From Aurelia coerulea (taxonomy: Eukaryota; Cnidaria; Scyphozoa; Semaeostomeae; Ulmaridae), in contig CM076959.1 in assembly GCA_039566865.1 (NCBI GenBank), forward strand, positions 4,323,501-4,387,500: 64,000 nt of DNA, given 5' to 3'. The translations under genes were made by a program, and so were the position numbers. Of this stretch, positions 1 to 9,106 are shown in pieces; positions within the stretch are counted from its first letter, which is position 1, and every line of letters starts with the position of its first letter. The notes beneath the pieces are model-generated. The model did no database searches and was not told the DNA's origin. It saw nothing but the letters and a program-made list of their open reading frames with translations.

Positions 1-167
1 GTCTTACGTTACCGTTTCCGTTTGCGATCCGCATGTACGTCATTAAGCATTATGACGAGAACCTAACGTTCATCATGTGCTTTGGACACAAGGAACTAAA
101 GTTTTGGTTTTGGCGGGAAAATTTCTTCTTGTTTTATTTCACTTCACACACATTCTAAAACTTCAAC

Positions 168-1178
168 ATGCCAAATTTACACGAAATTAGAGGTGCTTTA
201 CTTGCAGCCTATGATCTTGGAGCGATAGATGATGTAGAGTTTGCTTTGCTATACGATTTAAACACATCAAACAACCTCGAAATTCCATATTGGCAGTATG
301 AACAATTCGATTTAGAAAATATGAACGCGGATGAATGCAAGGCAGAATTTAGATTCGAAAAAGAAAATCTACATGATTTGGTTGATGCTTTACAACTAGA
401 AGAAGAACAAATAATGTACAATCGATTAAAAGTAGATACAATCGAAGCAGTTTGTGTCCTTTTAAAACGTTTTGCATATCCATGTCGATATTCAGATATG
501 GTGCCAAGATTTGCTAGGCCAGTTGCTGAAATCTGTGTCATCAATAACCATATGATGAATTTAATATATGATCAATGGGCCTTTTTGCTGACAGAGTTTA
601 ATCGTGAACTACTTTCACCCCAAAATCTTCAAAGATATGCCAATGCAGTACATGCAAGGGGGGCACCTTTGCAAAACTGTTGGGGATTTGTAGATGGTAC
701 TGTTCATCCTATATCAAGACCAGGTCGTGATCAGCGAGTGGTGTACAACGGACACAAACGTGTTCATGCAATAAAATTTCAATCTGTTGCTACCCCTGAT
801 GGATTGGTTGGACTACTTCATGGCCCATATGAAGGTAAACGCCATGACAGTGGGATTCTTCGAGAATCAGGCCTTCTCCAGGATCTTGGGCATTATTCTG
901 TCTCCCCAGATGGCCAGGTGATGTGCATTTACGGCGATCCAGCATATCCCCTGAGACAACAACTACAAGCTCCTTTCAAGAATGCAGTACTCACAGATGA
1001 GCAACAGCTGTGGACTAAAAGCATGAGCTCAGTGAGGGTCAGTGTAGAATGGCTTTTTGGAGACATTATAAACTATTTCAAATTTTTGGATTTCAAAAAG
1101 AACTTGAAAGTACAGCTTAGGCAAAATGTACATTGTTGGAACACTTCTCAAAAATGCAAGAAACTGCTTATATGGTAG
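168..1178 (+). CDS. PIF/Harbinger-like transposase (HARBI1-type DDE nuclease)
   Basis: The 336-residue product has the DDE_4-type nuclease fold signature: WGFVDGT with Asp176, a conserved YNGHKR block at 193-198, KRHDSG at 224-229, YGDPAYPL with Asp257, and SVEWLFG with Glu294. These fit the D-D-E triad of Harbinger transposases and of the domesticated HARBI1 protein. The N-terminal 100 residues are helical and acidic, as is usual before the nuclease core. The start is a real ATG preceded by CAAC, and no upstream splice acceptor is needed. Family members usually run about 340-400 residues, so this copy is near full length, with a shortish C-terminus after Glu294. It is expected to cut and rejoin element ends in the nucleus, helped by the Myb-like protein encoded opposite at 1613-2792. 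Activity is not shown by the sequence. Confidence 0.8.
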   Translation: MPNLHEIRGALLAAYDLGAIDDVEFALLYDLNTSNNLEIPYWQYEQFDLENMNADECKAEFRFEKENLHDLVDALQLEEEQIMYNRLKVDTIEAVCVLLKRFAYPCRYSDMVPRFARPVAEICVINNHMMNLIYDQWAFLLTEFNRELLSPQNLQRYANAVHARGAPLQNCWGFVDGTVHPISRPGRDQRVVYNGHKRVHAIKFQSVATPDGLVGLLHGPYEGKRHDSGILRESGLLQDLGHYSVSPDGQVMCIYGDPAYPLRQQLQAPFKNAVLTDEQQLWTKSMSSVRVSVEWLFGDIINYFKFLDFKKNLKVQLRQNVHCWNTSQKCKKLLIW

Positions 1179-1180
1179 CA

Positions 1181-1612
1181 CTACCTCTTCTTTTTTTGAT
1201 TTAGATCCACCAAATTTAGGAAACTATTTTACAAGGCTTTGATGGCAATTTAACATTGTTTTAATGTAATTGTTCACACTAATGTTATCGAGCTTAGTTA
1301 CATGGGTAAATATCATTTCAAAATTCCAATTATGTCTGCACTTCTTTTTAATTGGTTTGGCTCTTTTGAAGAAAATCCAAAAATAAACCACCTCCTGCAG
1401 ACTATTGAAATTTTGGATAAACATTATACACAAAAACAGCATTTAAGAGTATTAATTTTAGCATAACAGTTTATTCAAGAACAATATTTGCACAAATAAA
1501 GAGAATGTGTATATGGTGATCATTGTGAATACTCCTTGGGGTAGAAAATATATTTCTGCATATCAAATAAAAAATATTAAGCAACTTTCAGCTAAATCAT
1601 AAATTGTTCAAG
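1181..1612. other. Spacer between the two convergent Harbinger genes
   Basis: AT-rich DNA between the stop codons of the transposase and the Myb-like gene. It probably carries both 3' untranslated regions. AATAAA-like words occur at 1494-1500 (plus sense), but no feature can be assigned with confidence. Confidence 0.4.
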
Positions 1613-2792
1613 TTAGTCTTTCTTATTGTTATTAAATTGTTGGAACATTGCCATCATCATTTGACCTTGCTGCTGTTGTTGCTGCAGCATTTGCATCATT
1701 ATTTGATTTTGCTGCTGCATTTGCTGTTGCATGTTCTCCATTGCCCTTGCAACATTCCCCTCCTCACCATTCCCTACATTCCTCTCCCTCTCCTGCTGTT
1801 CTTTTATCTCCCTTAGCCTTGCTCTCTCTGCTAACTCCCTCTCCCGCAACTCCATCTCCTGCCTTCTGAATTCTGCATCCACCTTCAATTTATCTTGGAG
1901 GAAAGTCAATGTGTCCTTTCCCGAGTTCCGAGCTCTCTTTCCTGATCCTTCACCCTCTCCCACATTTTTTCTCTTTCTCGTCTCTGCAAATGTTTCCAAA
2001 GACTGCAGCCGCATATCCCGGGCCTTAGCTATATCAGCTGCAGCCTTGTCTGTTTTTTCTTTATCTGCTGCCTTTTGATCAATAGCAGCAGATTCGAACA
2101 AATCAATAAGTTCCTCTATCATAACCTCTATCTCACTGAGCTCATCAGGGGTTATTCCACTCGCACGTTCTTCTTCTCTGTTCTGTGCTTTTAAGCGGTC
2201 ATACAACCCCTGGAAATGTTCTCTAACTGATCGGGGGCTAACCTCAAATTTGGGCCTGTCTACTCCATTCAACACCCCTGACAATTTCTTCCAACCTTCA
2301 CCTCTCTCTGAACTTCCTGGTTTTGTCAGCCATATCTCCGAAGCAAGAACCTCTCTTAACAACAATGTATCGTGTTCCTTAGTCCATTTGAATCTCTTTC
2401 TAAAATCAAATCACAAATTAATTTCCTTACAGCTTAGCTTAGTTCACAAATAAATTGATGGCATGTTTGTTTGTTTACAATCTGTGGTTTAGTATATAAA
2501 GATTTATCAAGAAGAACAATTAAGAGCAAATCACTAGATTTATTTCTTTAAAACTTTATCAGTCCTAGAGGAAGATAAATCTCAGGATTGGTATGTTAAC
2601 ATGAACGGAATATAACAATTAAGAACATTTTAAAACTCATCTTAGGCCCACAGGTCCATCGTTGGGATCCATACTTAGGCCCTTTTTGGGCTACTTTCAC
2701 TTCTGTTTTTATTTTGATAAAATAATGATTGAAAATGTGCATAAAAGATGAGATTCTTACCCAATGGTCTTCAAAGCACTTGCAGCAGCCAT
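1613..2792 (-). CDS. Myb/SANT-like DNA-binding protein of Harbinger element, two exons
   Basis: Exon 1 (2792-2761) starts ATG GCT GCT and ends ATT GG before GTAAGAATC. Exon 2 (2399-1613) follows an acceptor reading TTGATTTTAG. The phases join exactly (GG|A), giving a 272-residue protein. The N-terminal part just after the junction (KRFKWTKEHDTLLLREVL) is a Myb/SANT-like helix-turn-helix, with W and spaced hydrophobics; a second Trp follows in EIWLT and a third in GWKKLSG. The middle is rich in Glu/Lys/Arg and likely coiled coil (roughly residues 130-220). The C-terminus is a glutamine/methionine-rich tail with a run of Gln. In Harbinger elements this protein binds DNA and aids nuclear import of the transposase. 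The spliced start is my inference; exon 2 alone is open with no ATG at its beginning. Confidence 0.7.
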
Positions 2793-4009
2793 ATTTCAGT
2801 GTTTCTGTGAAGTTTCGTTTGTTAAAAATGTGAAGAAAGCAAAGTGCGAAGTTAACGTTTACTCAGTACGGTAAGAATGAGGAACTTACGTTCCACAACA
2901 GTCATGCAAAACCTTAACGCTAGAGGAATCTCCCTTCGCGCGTGCGCATGATGAAAATTTCTTTAGTTAACGTTAGCGTTGGTGTTACCGTTGTGAATGC
3001 TTAAAGTCTCTATTAAGGATATTCTTACCTTAGAATGGTCTCTTACCGTTTTCCCTTTGTGTTTATCCTTCTTGCCTTCCTCGCGGAAAACTTTTGTCAT
3101 AGCGATAAAGTTTGTAGAATCCTAATTTGAAAACGCCAAAATGTTGTTATCTTTGCCCCCAGATATCTATCCGTTTCTCATTTTGTTTGCCCTACTCCTC
3201 CAGCTACGCTCCCAAAATCTTGTGCAGCGTTGTCCGGAGATTTTTGCTAATTTATCAAAGAAATCAACAAACTAACGTTTCATTTTACTTATGAATGAAA
3301 AGCAAATGAATTGAAAATTATTTTCCTGTCAAAACACCCGGTAGAGAAACCCTTAGATGCTGATGCTTTTGTTATGCAAATTTTGTTGATTGGGCTGAAA
3401 GACAGTTTTGGGCGCCATTTTGGGTAAGGTGGTGCAATACTTATGTGAGGTAAGTGTATATTGCCCCCTCGCTAGATGCTTTGTCCGCCTGACTGTTCTG
3501 GCTGCAATGTCACAGCATTACACCACTGCACCACAACACCTTCAAACTACTGTACCATAATCAAAACGCAAAGACGCTCTTCTGGGACCAACAAGATGCG
3601 CATGGTTACCATAGCGGGCTTATTGTAATTTGCAAAAATTTTCGCATCATGCGAAATTTCGCAAAATACAAAGCAGGGGCTGGAAATGGAAAAATGGAAA
3701 AATGCGAAAAATTCTTACATTCCTGTTAAATCGACAAAGTAACGTTTCTTTCTCGTAAATGATCAAAACAAAATAGCCAAGGAAAATGGGAACAAGGTTA
3801 CACAACCACCTGGTCTTGTTTTGCTTTGCTGCTGTCGTCCATGCATGCTCTATGGCCTAAATCCGTTCTGATTCCAATGGAGATCCAAAACATAATCAAT
3901 TGCTTCTTCAAAGTCCACATTTGCCAGTAATGATCACATTTGAAGCCAAATCCATGCCTATAAACCTCAACATGTTGTTACAATACCTCAGAATGGGCAA
4001 TTGAAAATG
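2793..4009. other. No gene recognised; AT-rich with short inverted repeats
   Basis: This stretch holds the presumed right end of the Harbinger element (to about 3060) and then unassigned DNA. Around 3620-3670 there are GCAAAAATTTTCGCATC / GATGCGAAATTTCGC-like palindromes, related in wording to the hairpins at 4010-4240. I see no open gene and no RNA gene. Confidence 0.4.
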
Positions 4010-4240
4010 TTTTCGCAAATTACAAAATACCATCCACTTTTTGTAATTTGCGAAAAATATCCAAAGTGGCCTAAAACACAAAGTTGCTTTTATGGTGTTT
4101 AGAAGAGTCTTTCTTATTCAATGTAAGCATTCAAGCCTCAACAGTTAACAAAAAGCCTTCTTATGGACCGTTTGTTGATTTTTCGCAAATTACAAAATAC
4201 CATCAACTTTTTGTATTTTGCGAAAAATATCCAAAGTGGC
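4010..4240. repeat. Two direct copies of a hairpin-forming repeat
   Basis: Copy 1 (4010-4070) and copy 2 (4180-4240) share about 60 bases. Each has arms of TTTTCGCAAATTACAAAA and its reverse complement, separated by about 10 bases (ACCATCCAC or ACCATCAAC), so each can fold into a stem of about 17 bp. The common tail ATATCCAAAGTGGCC follows both. They may be the facing ends of one MITE or two copies of a small repeat; no target duplication was seen. Confidence 0.6.
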
Positions 4241-4479
4241 CTACAAAAGGTAACTAAACGCAAATTCATTTTTCCTGGATGACATGCAAATGATCATTGC
4301 CATACTCATCAAGCTTCTTGAAAGTATGTGACACAGCTAACTGCAAGGAGCTTGTTTGCAACAATGTTGAATGTGTAAGGAAGAAAAATTTAGCTTAGTT
4401 TGGAACAAATGATGGCTCAATATTAGAAAGTCTTTATTTCAAAGTTGAAATTTGTTCAGAGCACAGCCTCCAAATTCCT

Positions 4480-5066
4480 TCATGAGAAAATTACAGTCTG
4501 GGCCATGTTCTGCATCTTCTCCACCGGGTTAAGTTCAGGTTTGGTTTCTTGGTCAATAAGGTCTGCATCGTTTTTAAAGCTCTCATGTGGAAATTCTTGC
4601 TTGAAACATCCAAGGTCAAAATAACACCAGTAAAACCTAACCCATTTTTTGGTACTCTTTGTTTTAATAATAATGATAATGATCAGCATCACTCGAATTA
4701 GTGTTTTTCATCAATAACATTTTTTGCGTCATATTCACTTTAAATAGATCAGTTGCACAGACTATACTTGTTTTCTTGTTTAAATTGGTTCTACTGAGTC
4801 TGCACGCAGGCTAATACTGTAGGACCTTTGAAGAAAAGGCAAACCTACCTCCTTTGGAACTGGATGTTTTACTGCACGTGAAGGGTTCCTTCACCTTGAT
4901 GTTGGTCTCAATCTCTGTGAAAAGAAAACACTGTGAAAGATACAACAATTTAATTTCAATTATAAAGACTGATCTAACTTTACTTGATGCAAGGAATGAA
5001 GCCTCCTCTGCCACATCCAGGGTTGACAGGACAATTTGCATACTCAGAAGCAATTCCAGCTCATAA
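4480..5066 (-). CDS. Small three-exon gene of unknown function (3' part)
   Basis: Three minus-strand exons join in phase. Exon a (to 4984) encodes MQIVLSTLDVAEEASFLAS, read from the ATG near 5043, and ends CATCAA before GTAAAGTTAG. Exon b (4914-4849, 66 bp) follows TTTTCACAG, encodes a stretch containing IETNIKVKEPFTCSK, and ends before GTAGGT. Exon c (4595-4480) follows an AG, reads EFPHESFKNDADLIDQE and ends VIFS-stop. Phases are 1 and 1 at the two junctions. No domain is recognised, and earlier exons may exist at higher coordinates. The AG used for exon c has a weak pyrimidine tract, so that junction is the least certain part. It looks like host DNA, unlike the repeats on either side. Confidence 0.35.
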
Positions 5067-5397
5067 AGTGCTTTTCAATCAATCCACCCAAAGGAAAAGT
5101 GCAACAATCATTTACATCATTACTTCAAACAAAAGAATATAAATCTATATTCTTGATGCTTTAGTATGTAGTACAAGTACGTGCACAGTATCATGGCTCT
5201 CCTGCCTAAGAATTCAGGAGAATTATCATGGAATTATTGAGGATTCTTGCTAATATTTTTGGTTTCTCAGGAATATTTGTCTTGAAAAGATCTGCATTAT
5301 TTATGACGATTCAGGAATTTTTATCAGAATTCTAAGAATTCTTCAGAATTCTGGAGATTTTTTGTCATGCTAACGTGGACAAAGCTTGTATGGTACT
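5067..5397. other. No gene; AT-rich with repeated AGAATTC words
   Basis: From about 5205 to 5365 the words AAGAATTC, CAGGAATTT and CAGAATTCTG recur in both orientations, which suggests the remains of a small repeat. Nothing else can be assigned. Confidence 0.3.
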
Positions 5398-5549
5398 TTA
5401 AAGGGTCTCTTTCATCCAGCATTCCTTGCAGGTGCCGTCTCTTGGTTTTCCTCTGTTGTCGCCATTTTTATGGGCCATGAAAATGGCAGCAACAAGACCA
5501 ACCCAGAGATGGCACGTGCAAGGCATGCTGGATGAAACAGACCCTTTAA
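5398..5549. mobile_element. Palindromic MITE (copy 1 of 2)
   Basis: About 150 bases are almost wholly an inverted repeat: the left arm begins TAAAGGGTCTCTTTCATCC and the right arm ends with the reverse complement, GGATGAAACAGACCCTTTA. The centre is ATGGGCCATGAAAATGG-like. A second copy lies at 57274-57425. The outer bases fit either a TA duplication (mariner-like) around AAGGGTC or a TTAA duplication; the second copy has TGTA on its left side, which favours TA. The element is non-coding. Confidence 0.75.
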
Positions 5550-5616
5550 CCTTGGTGGCATCTGTCTTAATTTGTGATGCATACAGTTTCTTGTTAGCTC
5601 TATCTTCGCATGGTCT

Positions 5617-5648
5617 GATGTGTTTGATGCGTTGGAAGCGTTGGATAT
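5617..5648. repeat. Left fragment of hexamer minisatellite
   Basis: Repeats of the GTTTGATGCGTTGGAAGCG type end in GATAT at 5644-5648, exactly where the Gypsy LTR starts. The same minisatellite resumes after the right LTR at 16133. It is the target into which the retrotransposon inserted. Confidence 0.8.
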
Positions 5649-5792
5649 TGTTATGTGTTGTTGTTGTATGGACTGGGAACGAACAAGTGTTGTTGTGGTT
5701 GTTGAATGAAACGCGTGTCTGGCATGTCGGCCTTCGATGATGAAGTGATTATAGTTGCGTTTACAAAATGAGTAGTTACTGCTTACATACTG
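5649..5792 (+). repeat. Left LTR of the Gypsy element
   Basis: Matches the right LTR base for base over most of its length from TGTTATGTG onward, but the final TTAACA is replaced by TGCTTACATATTACTGC, a small local duplication at the deletion junction with pol. Confidence 0.9.
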
Positions 5793-5812
5793 CTTACATA
5801 TTACTGCTTGCA

Positions 5813-6000
5813 AAAAAGTAAAATCACAAATCATTAAGCCACCAGTCCTTGCATTTTTCAACCCAAAAGCTGAGACTTTTGTAACAACAGATGCTTCTGT
5901 TGTTGGCCTAGGAGCTGAACTTTCGCAGCGTCAAGAAGATGGTACAATACGACCAGTTGCATTTGCATCAAGGACACTTTCAACTACAGAGAGGAATTTG
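5813..6000 (+). pseudogene. Gypsy pol remnant: N-terminal RNase H fragment
   Basis: The reading frame runs PPVLAFF...TFVTTDASVVGLGAEL...RPVAFASRTLSTTERN. It contains the TDAS box with the first catalytic Asp and the ASRTL block of Ty3/Gypsy RNase H, then stops being recognisable at the border of the inserted element at 6001. Upstream the frame is cut by the junction with the left LTR. It is a fragment of about 60 residues with no start codon. Confidence 0.8.
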
Positions 6001-6311
6001 CTATGGAGTCAGGTACAGGATAAATAAGGTGATATGCATATTGTCGAGGGACTACTGACTTCATTGAGTTGAATCGCGCTTCGTGGAGGAACTCTTTGCT
6101 TCGTTGTGGAGGAGCGTATCCTTCGACGAGGAGCTCCACGCTTCGTCGAGGAACTGTTTGATTGACAACAGATCATGTAGGGGAGGGGAACTACGTGTCG
6201 TCGAGGGGGTTTATGCTTCGATGAGGAACTAGATATCTCCTTTGAATCAACTTTCAAAACAAATTTAAAAGGGCGTGTTCTTGTGTTGACTGGCAACTAC
6301 TTCCAGCCTGG
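6001..6311 (+). repeat. Left terminal inverted repeat of IS3-like element
   Basis: The reverse complement of 14431-14761, which has about 20 extra bases near its inner end. Inside the repeat are about six degenerate copies of a word like TTCCTCGACGAAGCG (seen here as its complement), spaced roughly 20-30 bases apart, such as CTTCGTGGAGGAACTC, CTTCGACGAGGAGCTC and CTTCGTCGAGGAACTG. Such subterminal motifs are often transposase binding sites, which is inference here. Confidence 0.9.
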
Positions 6312-6382
6312 AATTTGCATGGATTTTTGCGAATCATGGCGAGTCTGAATGAGGTCATGCTGTAAAGACTGTACTGGTTGCT

Positions 6383-7870
6383 ATGGCCTTTCCAGTCTTC
6401 AGCCCTGAAGAAAATCTACGCAATTTTTTTGTAACAAATTTAGAGCAAATATATAGGGATTTAGAGGGCTTTCCACTGGTTGAGGCTACGAAGATAGATC
6501 ATGCTCTGTACCGGCTTGAACATGTCGCTGTCGTGGCCAGTCAGTGTCAAAGTGTATGGCCTTCTGTTGTTGATGATGTTGCGATCGATTTGATTATGCG
6601 GGCGTATGGGATTCTCGAAGATTCAACCAAGGATCGAGTTAATGTTAGACATGATAGCAAACGTGGCAGAGCAAAAATAGACATTCCAAGAGAAACCCTA
6701 AAGTTGCATCTTAGATATGGATTTCCAAAATCCAAGATTGCAGAGTTTTTTTCTGTGAGTGTCAAAACGATCTCAAGGCGGATAGAAGCTTTCGGTTTGC
6801 AAGAAGAAATTGTGCATCATTCAGAATTGTCGGATGCAGACCTCGATGGTTTGGTTACAGAAATCTTTGCTAATTTTCCGAACTGTGGAATTCGGAGAAT
6901 GAAAGGGTTCCTTATGTCCAAGGGACTCAAAGTTCAATGGGCAAGAATTCGTGATTCAATGTGGCGCGTTGATCCAACCGGATTAGTTCTCCGGACAACT
7001 CAGCTGAATACAGTACGGCGTAGAAAGTATTCCGTCCCTGGAACCTTGGCTCTTTGGCACATTGACGGAAATCACAAACTTATTAGATGGCGTTTCGTAG
7101 TTCATGGTGGAATTGACGGTTTTTCACGTCGAGTGGTATTTTTGCAGTGTTCCACCAACAATAAAGCTCAAACGGTATTCGATTTGTTTCAAGAAGCCGT
7201 CAGCGAATATGGTCTGCCATCAAGGGTACGCGGTGACCAAGGGGTAGAAAATGTGGACGTCGCTTATTACATGATCAGCCATCACCTACGTGGGCCATCA
7301 AGGGGGAGTTTCATTGCTGGAAAAAGTTGTCACAACCAAAGGATTGAGAGGTTTTGGCGCGATCTCTTCAGTGGCTGCCTTTTTATATATTACTATCTTT
7401 TCTATTATATGGAAGATCAGGGTTATCTAGAAGTAACAGACGAAATTGATTTGTTCAGTCTTGAAGTTGTTTATCGTCCAAGAATCAACAGGCACATCTC
7501 CATGTTCCTTGATGGCTATCATAACCATCCAATAAGAACTGAAAATAATTACACACCAATGCAGTTATGGGTACGTGGCCAGGCAAACTATCATCCAGTT
7601 CAAAGCGATACTCTATTGTCAGATGAAATAGAAACATATGGGATTGATTGGGAAGGCCCTTTACCCTCCGCAAGATTTGATGGCCCGAGCTATAACGATG
7701 GCATTGTTATCCCAGAACTTAATCCGTCTATAAATGGGACTGAAAATCTAGAGCGTTTGCTTGAAGAAATTGACCCTTTGAGAGAATCTGCGTCAAATGG
7801 TGTTGACATCGTTCTTCAAATAAGAGAGGCTATGAAGGATGCAACTGGAAACAATGGGCAACTTTTGTAA
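6383..7870 (+). CDS. IS3-like DDE integrase/transposase
   Basis: The 495-residue product starts at an ATG about 70 bases inside the left inverted repeat. Residues 100-140 ([21 protein letters not shown]) form a helix-turn-helix. The rve-type catalytic core spans about 215-350: WHIDGNHKL with Asp228, RGDQGVEN with Asp285, and HNQRIERFW with Glu322, 36 residues after Asp285, matching the D-x35-E spacing of retroviral and IS3 integrases. The acidic C-terminus (about 430-495) is not recognised. Proteins of this type are widespread in fish and cnidarian genomes as integrase-core proteins; I assign it to the IS3EU group from memory. It would cut and join element ends in the nucleus. There is no frameshift or missing key residue, so this copy may be functional. 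Its partner gene is the convergent HECT gene. Confidence 0.8.
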   Translation: MAFPVFSPEENLRNFFVTNLEQIYRDLEGFPLVEATKIDHALYRLEHVAVVASQCQSVWPSVVDDVAIDLIMRAYGILEDSTKDRVNVRHDSKRGRAKIDIPRETLKLHLRYGFPKSKIAEFFSVSVKTISRRIEAFGLQEEIVHHSELSDADLDGLVTEIFANFPNCGIRRMKGFLMSKGLKVQWARIRDSMWRVDPTGLVLRTTQLNTVRRRKYSVPGTLALWHIDGNHKLIRWRFVVHGGIDGFSRRVVFLQCSTNNKAQTVFDLFQEAVSEYGLPSRVRGDQGVENVDVAYYMISHHLRGPSRGSFIAGKSCHNQRIERFWRDLFSGCLFIYYYLFYYMEDQGYLEVTDEIDLFSLEVVYRPRINRHISMFLDGYHNHPIRTENNYTPMQLWVRGQANYHPVQSDTLLSDEIETYGIDWEGPLPSARFDGPSYNDGIVIPELNPSINGTENLERLLEEIDPLRESASNGVDIVLQIREAMKDATGNNGQLL

Positions 7871-9106
7871 AAATCATATCTGTTTCACTGTTCAAGGGCT
7901 CTAATCCACCCAACCCAAAACTCACAAAAGAAGAAATCTTGCATGCGAATTCTCGGCGCAAAGAGTGTAACAACAGAAACAACAGAAACAACAAAAACAA
8001 CAAACACCTCAATGATTTCCAGGAATGAATGTCTCTTAAAACAAACTTATACAGAAGCTCTGTTAATCAAATGCTTTCGAACAGAACGAAACAGCCATAA
8101 ATACAAAGGTAAATAACAACTAAAGAACGAATGGCTTCGCAGCCGGCTAAAGTCTTATTACATAAATACCTGTAAAGAACATGCGAATTGAAAAGAAAGC
8201 ATTTTCCATTGCCCTTGTTTTACAATTTTTCGAAGTATCTCTTCCCAGATATTCCCTGGTGTTGCGGCTCCCCATGAGTCCCCAGCAGCCACCACAAACT
8301 AACAAAAACAGACTCAAACAATTCCTTTACCTGAAATTTTCTTTACAAAATTCCTCTATAGCCTCCAAAGCTGTAACGCAAAGAATATTTCGGGTAAGTC
8401 AGACAAAAGTTCTGACATTCGAGACCTCACATTTTGAGCCATAGGTTTCAGAACATACCGTAAATTTGGCCTTGATTTATTTTAGTATGTTACATCAATT
8501 TTCTATTCATGTATGTCCACGAGATTAATTTCTGGTAGGATAAACCTTTCTAAGAATTCGAAATGGGCAAAGAGACAGATCTGCCTGAAATTCTTTGCAG
8601 TTTTATCATATTAACATCTTTAAATTAGCGATAATTCTGAACCTTTGAACACAGGGAAACCATTTTTTCTGACAGGCCAAACCTTTTAACAAACACTAAA
8701 GTGACCAAGATATGTGAGTACATGCTTAGTGAGAAGCCCTTGAAAGTGAAAGTTAAAATGGGTGAAAGAAATCATCTCTCCTCACTGCCTAAAATCAGAG
8801 GCTAAAATATCTCAGAATTAAGAATTTAATACCGGCTATGACGAATGTCAACAAATTTCCAAATTTTGGGCTACATAAAGCGACATAAAGTGCTATCCAA
8901 ATGAGTAAATATAACTAACAAATATAACCATAGGTGAAACTAAAGTAAAAAAACCACATGCAACCATTTGACCATCTTTCGCCTATGATTCTATTTCTTT
9001 TGCAACAGTTGCAGTTTCTGAAACGGTTAATGGTATGCTGAGTACCAATGATTCGCGTACCAAACTTTATACGTACATGTATTCATCACAATTCATCACC
9101 ATTCAA
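7871..9106. other. Intergenic spacer between the convergent genes of the IS3-like element
   Basis: About 1.2 kb without a credible gene. It is AT-rich, has a short (AACA)-rich tract at about 7970-8005, and presumably contains the 3' ends of both transcripts. A possible 87-codon frame at 8181-8444 has no recognisable motif. Confidence 0.4.

Larger units (their letters stand above)
1..3060. mobile_element. PIF/Harbinger-type DNA transposon, ends not fixed
   Basis: A transposase gene on the plus strand (168-1178) and a Myb/SANT-like gene on the minus strand (1613-2792) face each other across about 430 bases. This two-gene layout is the known organisation of PIF/Harbinger elements, in which the Myb-like protein helps bring the transposase to the ends. 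Similar short words built on TTACCGTTT and TAACGTT occur near base 1-70 and again at about 2850-3055, but I could not align a clean inverted repeat or a 3-bp target duplication. The left end may lie outside the window, so the limits given are approximate. Both genes look open, so the copy may be fairly young. Confidence 0.6.

Noticed and set aside
1604..2078. Plus-strand Leu/Ser-rich frames opposite the Myb-like gene
   Set aside because: They are shadows of the Gln-rich and coiled-coil coding region on the minus strand.
6383..7870. Bacterial IS3 insertion or contamination
   Set aside because: The element carries a spliced HECT gene and lies inside a Gypsy retrotransposon with its target duplication, so it is eukaryotic.
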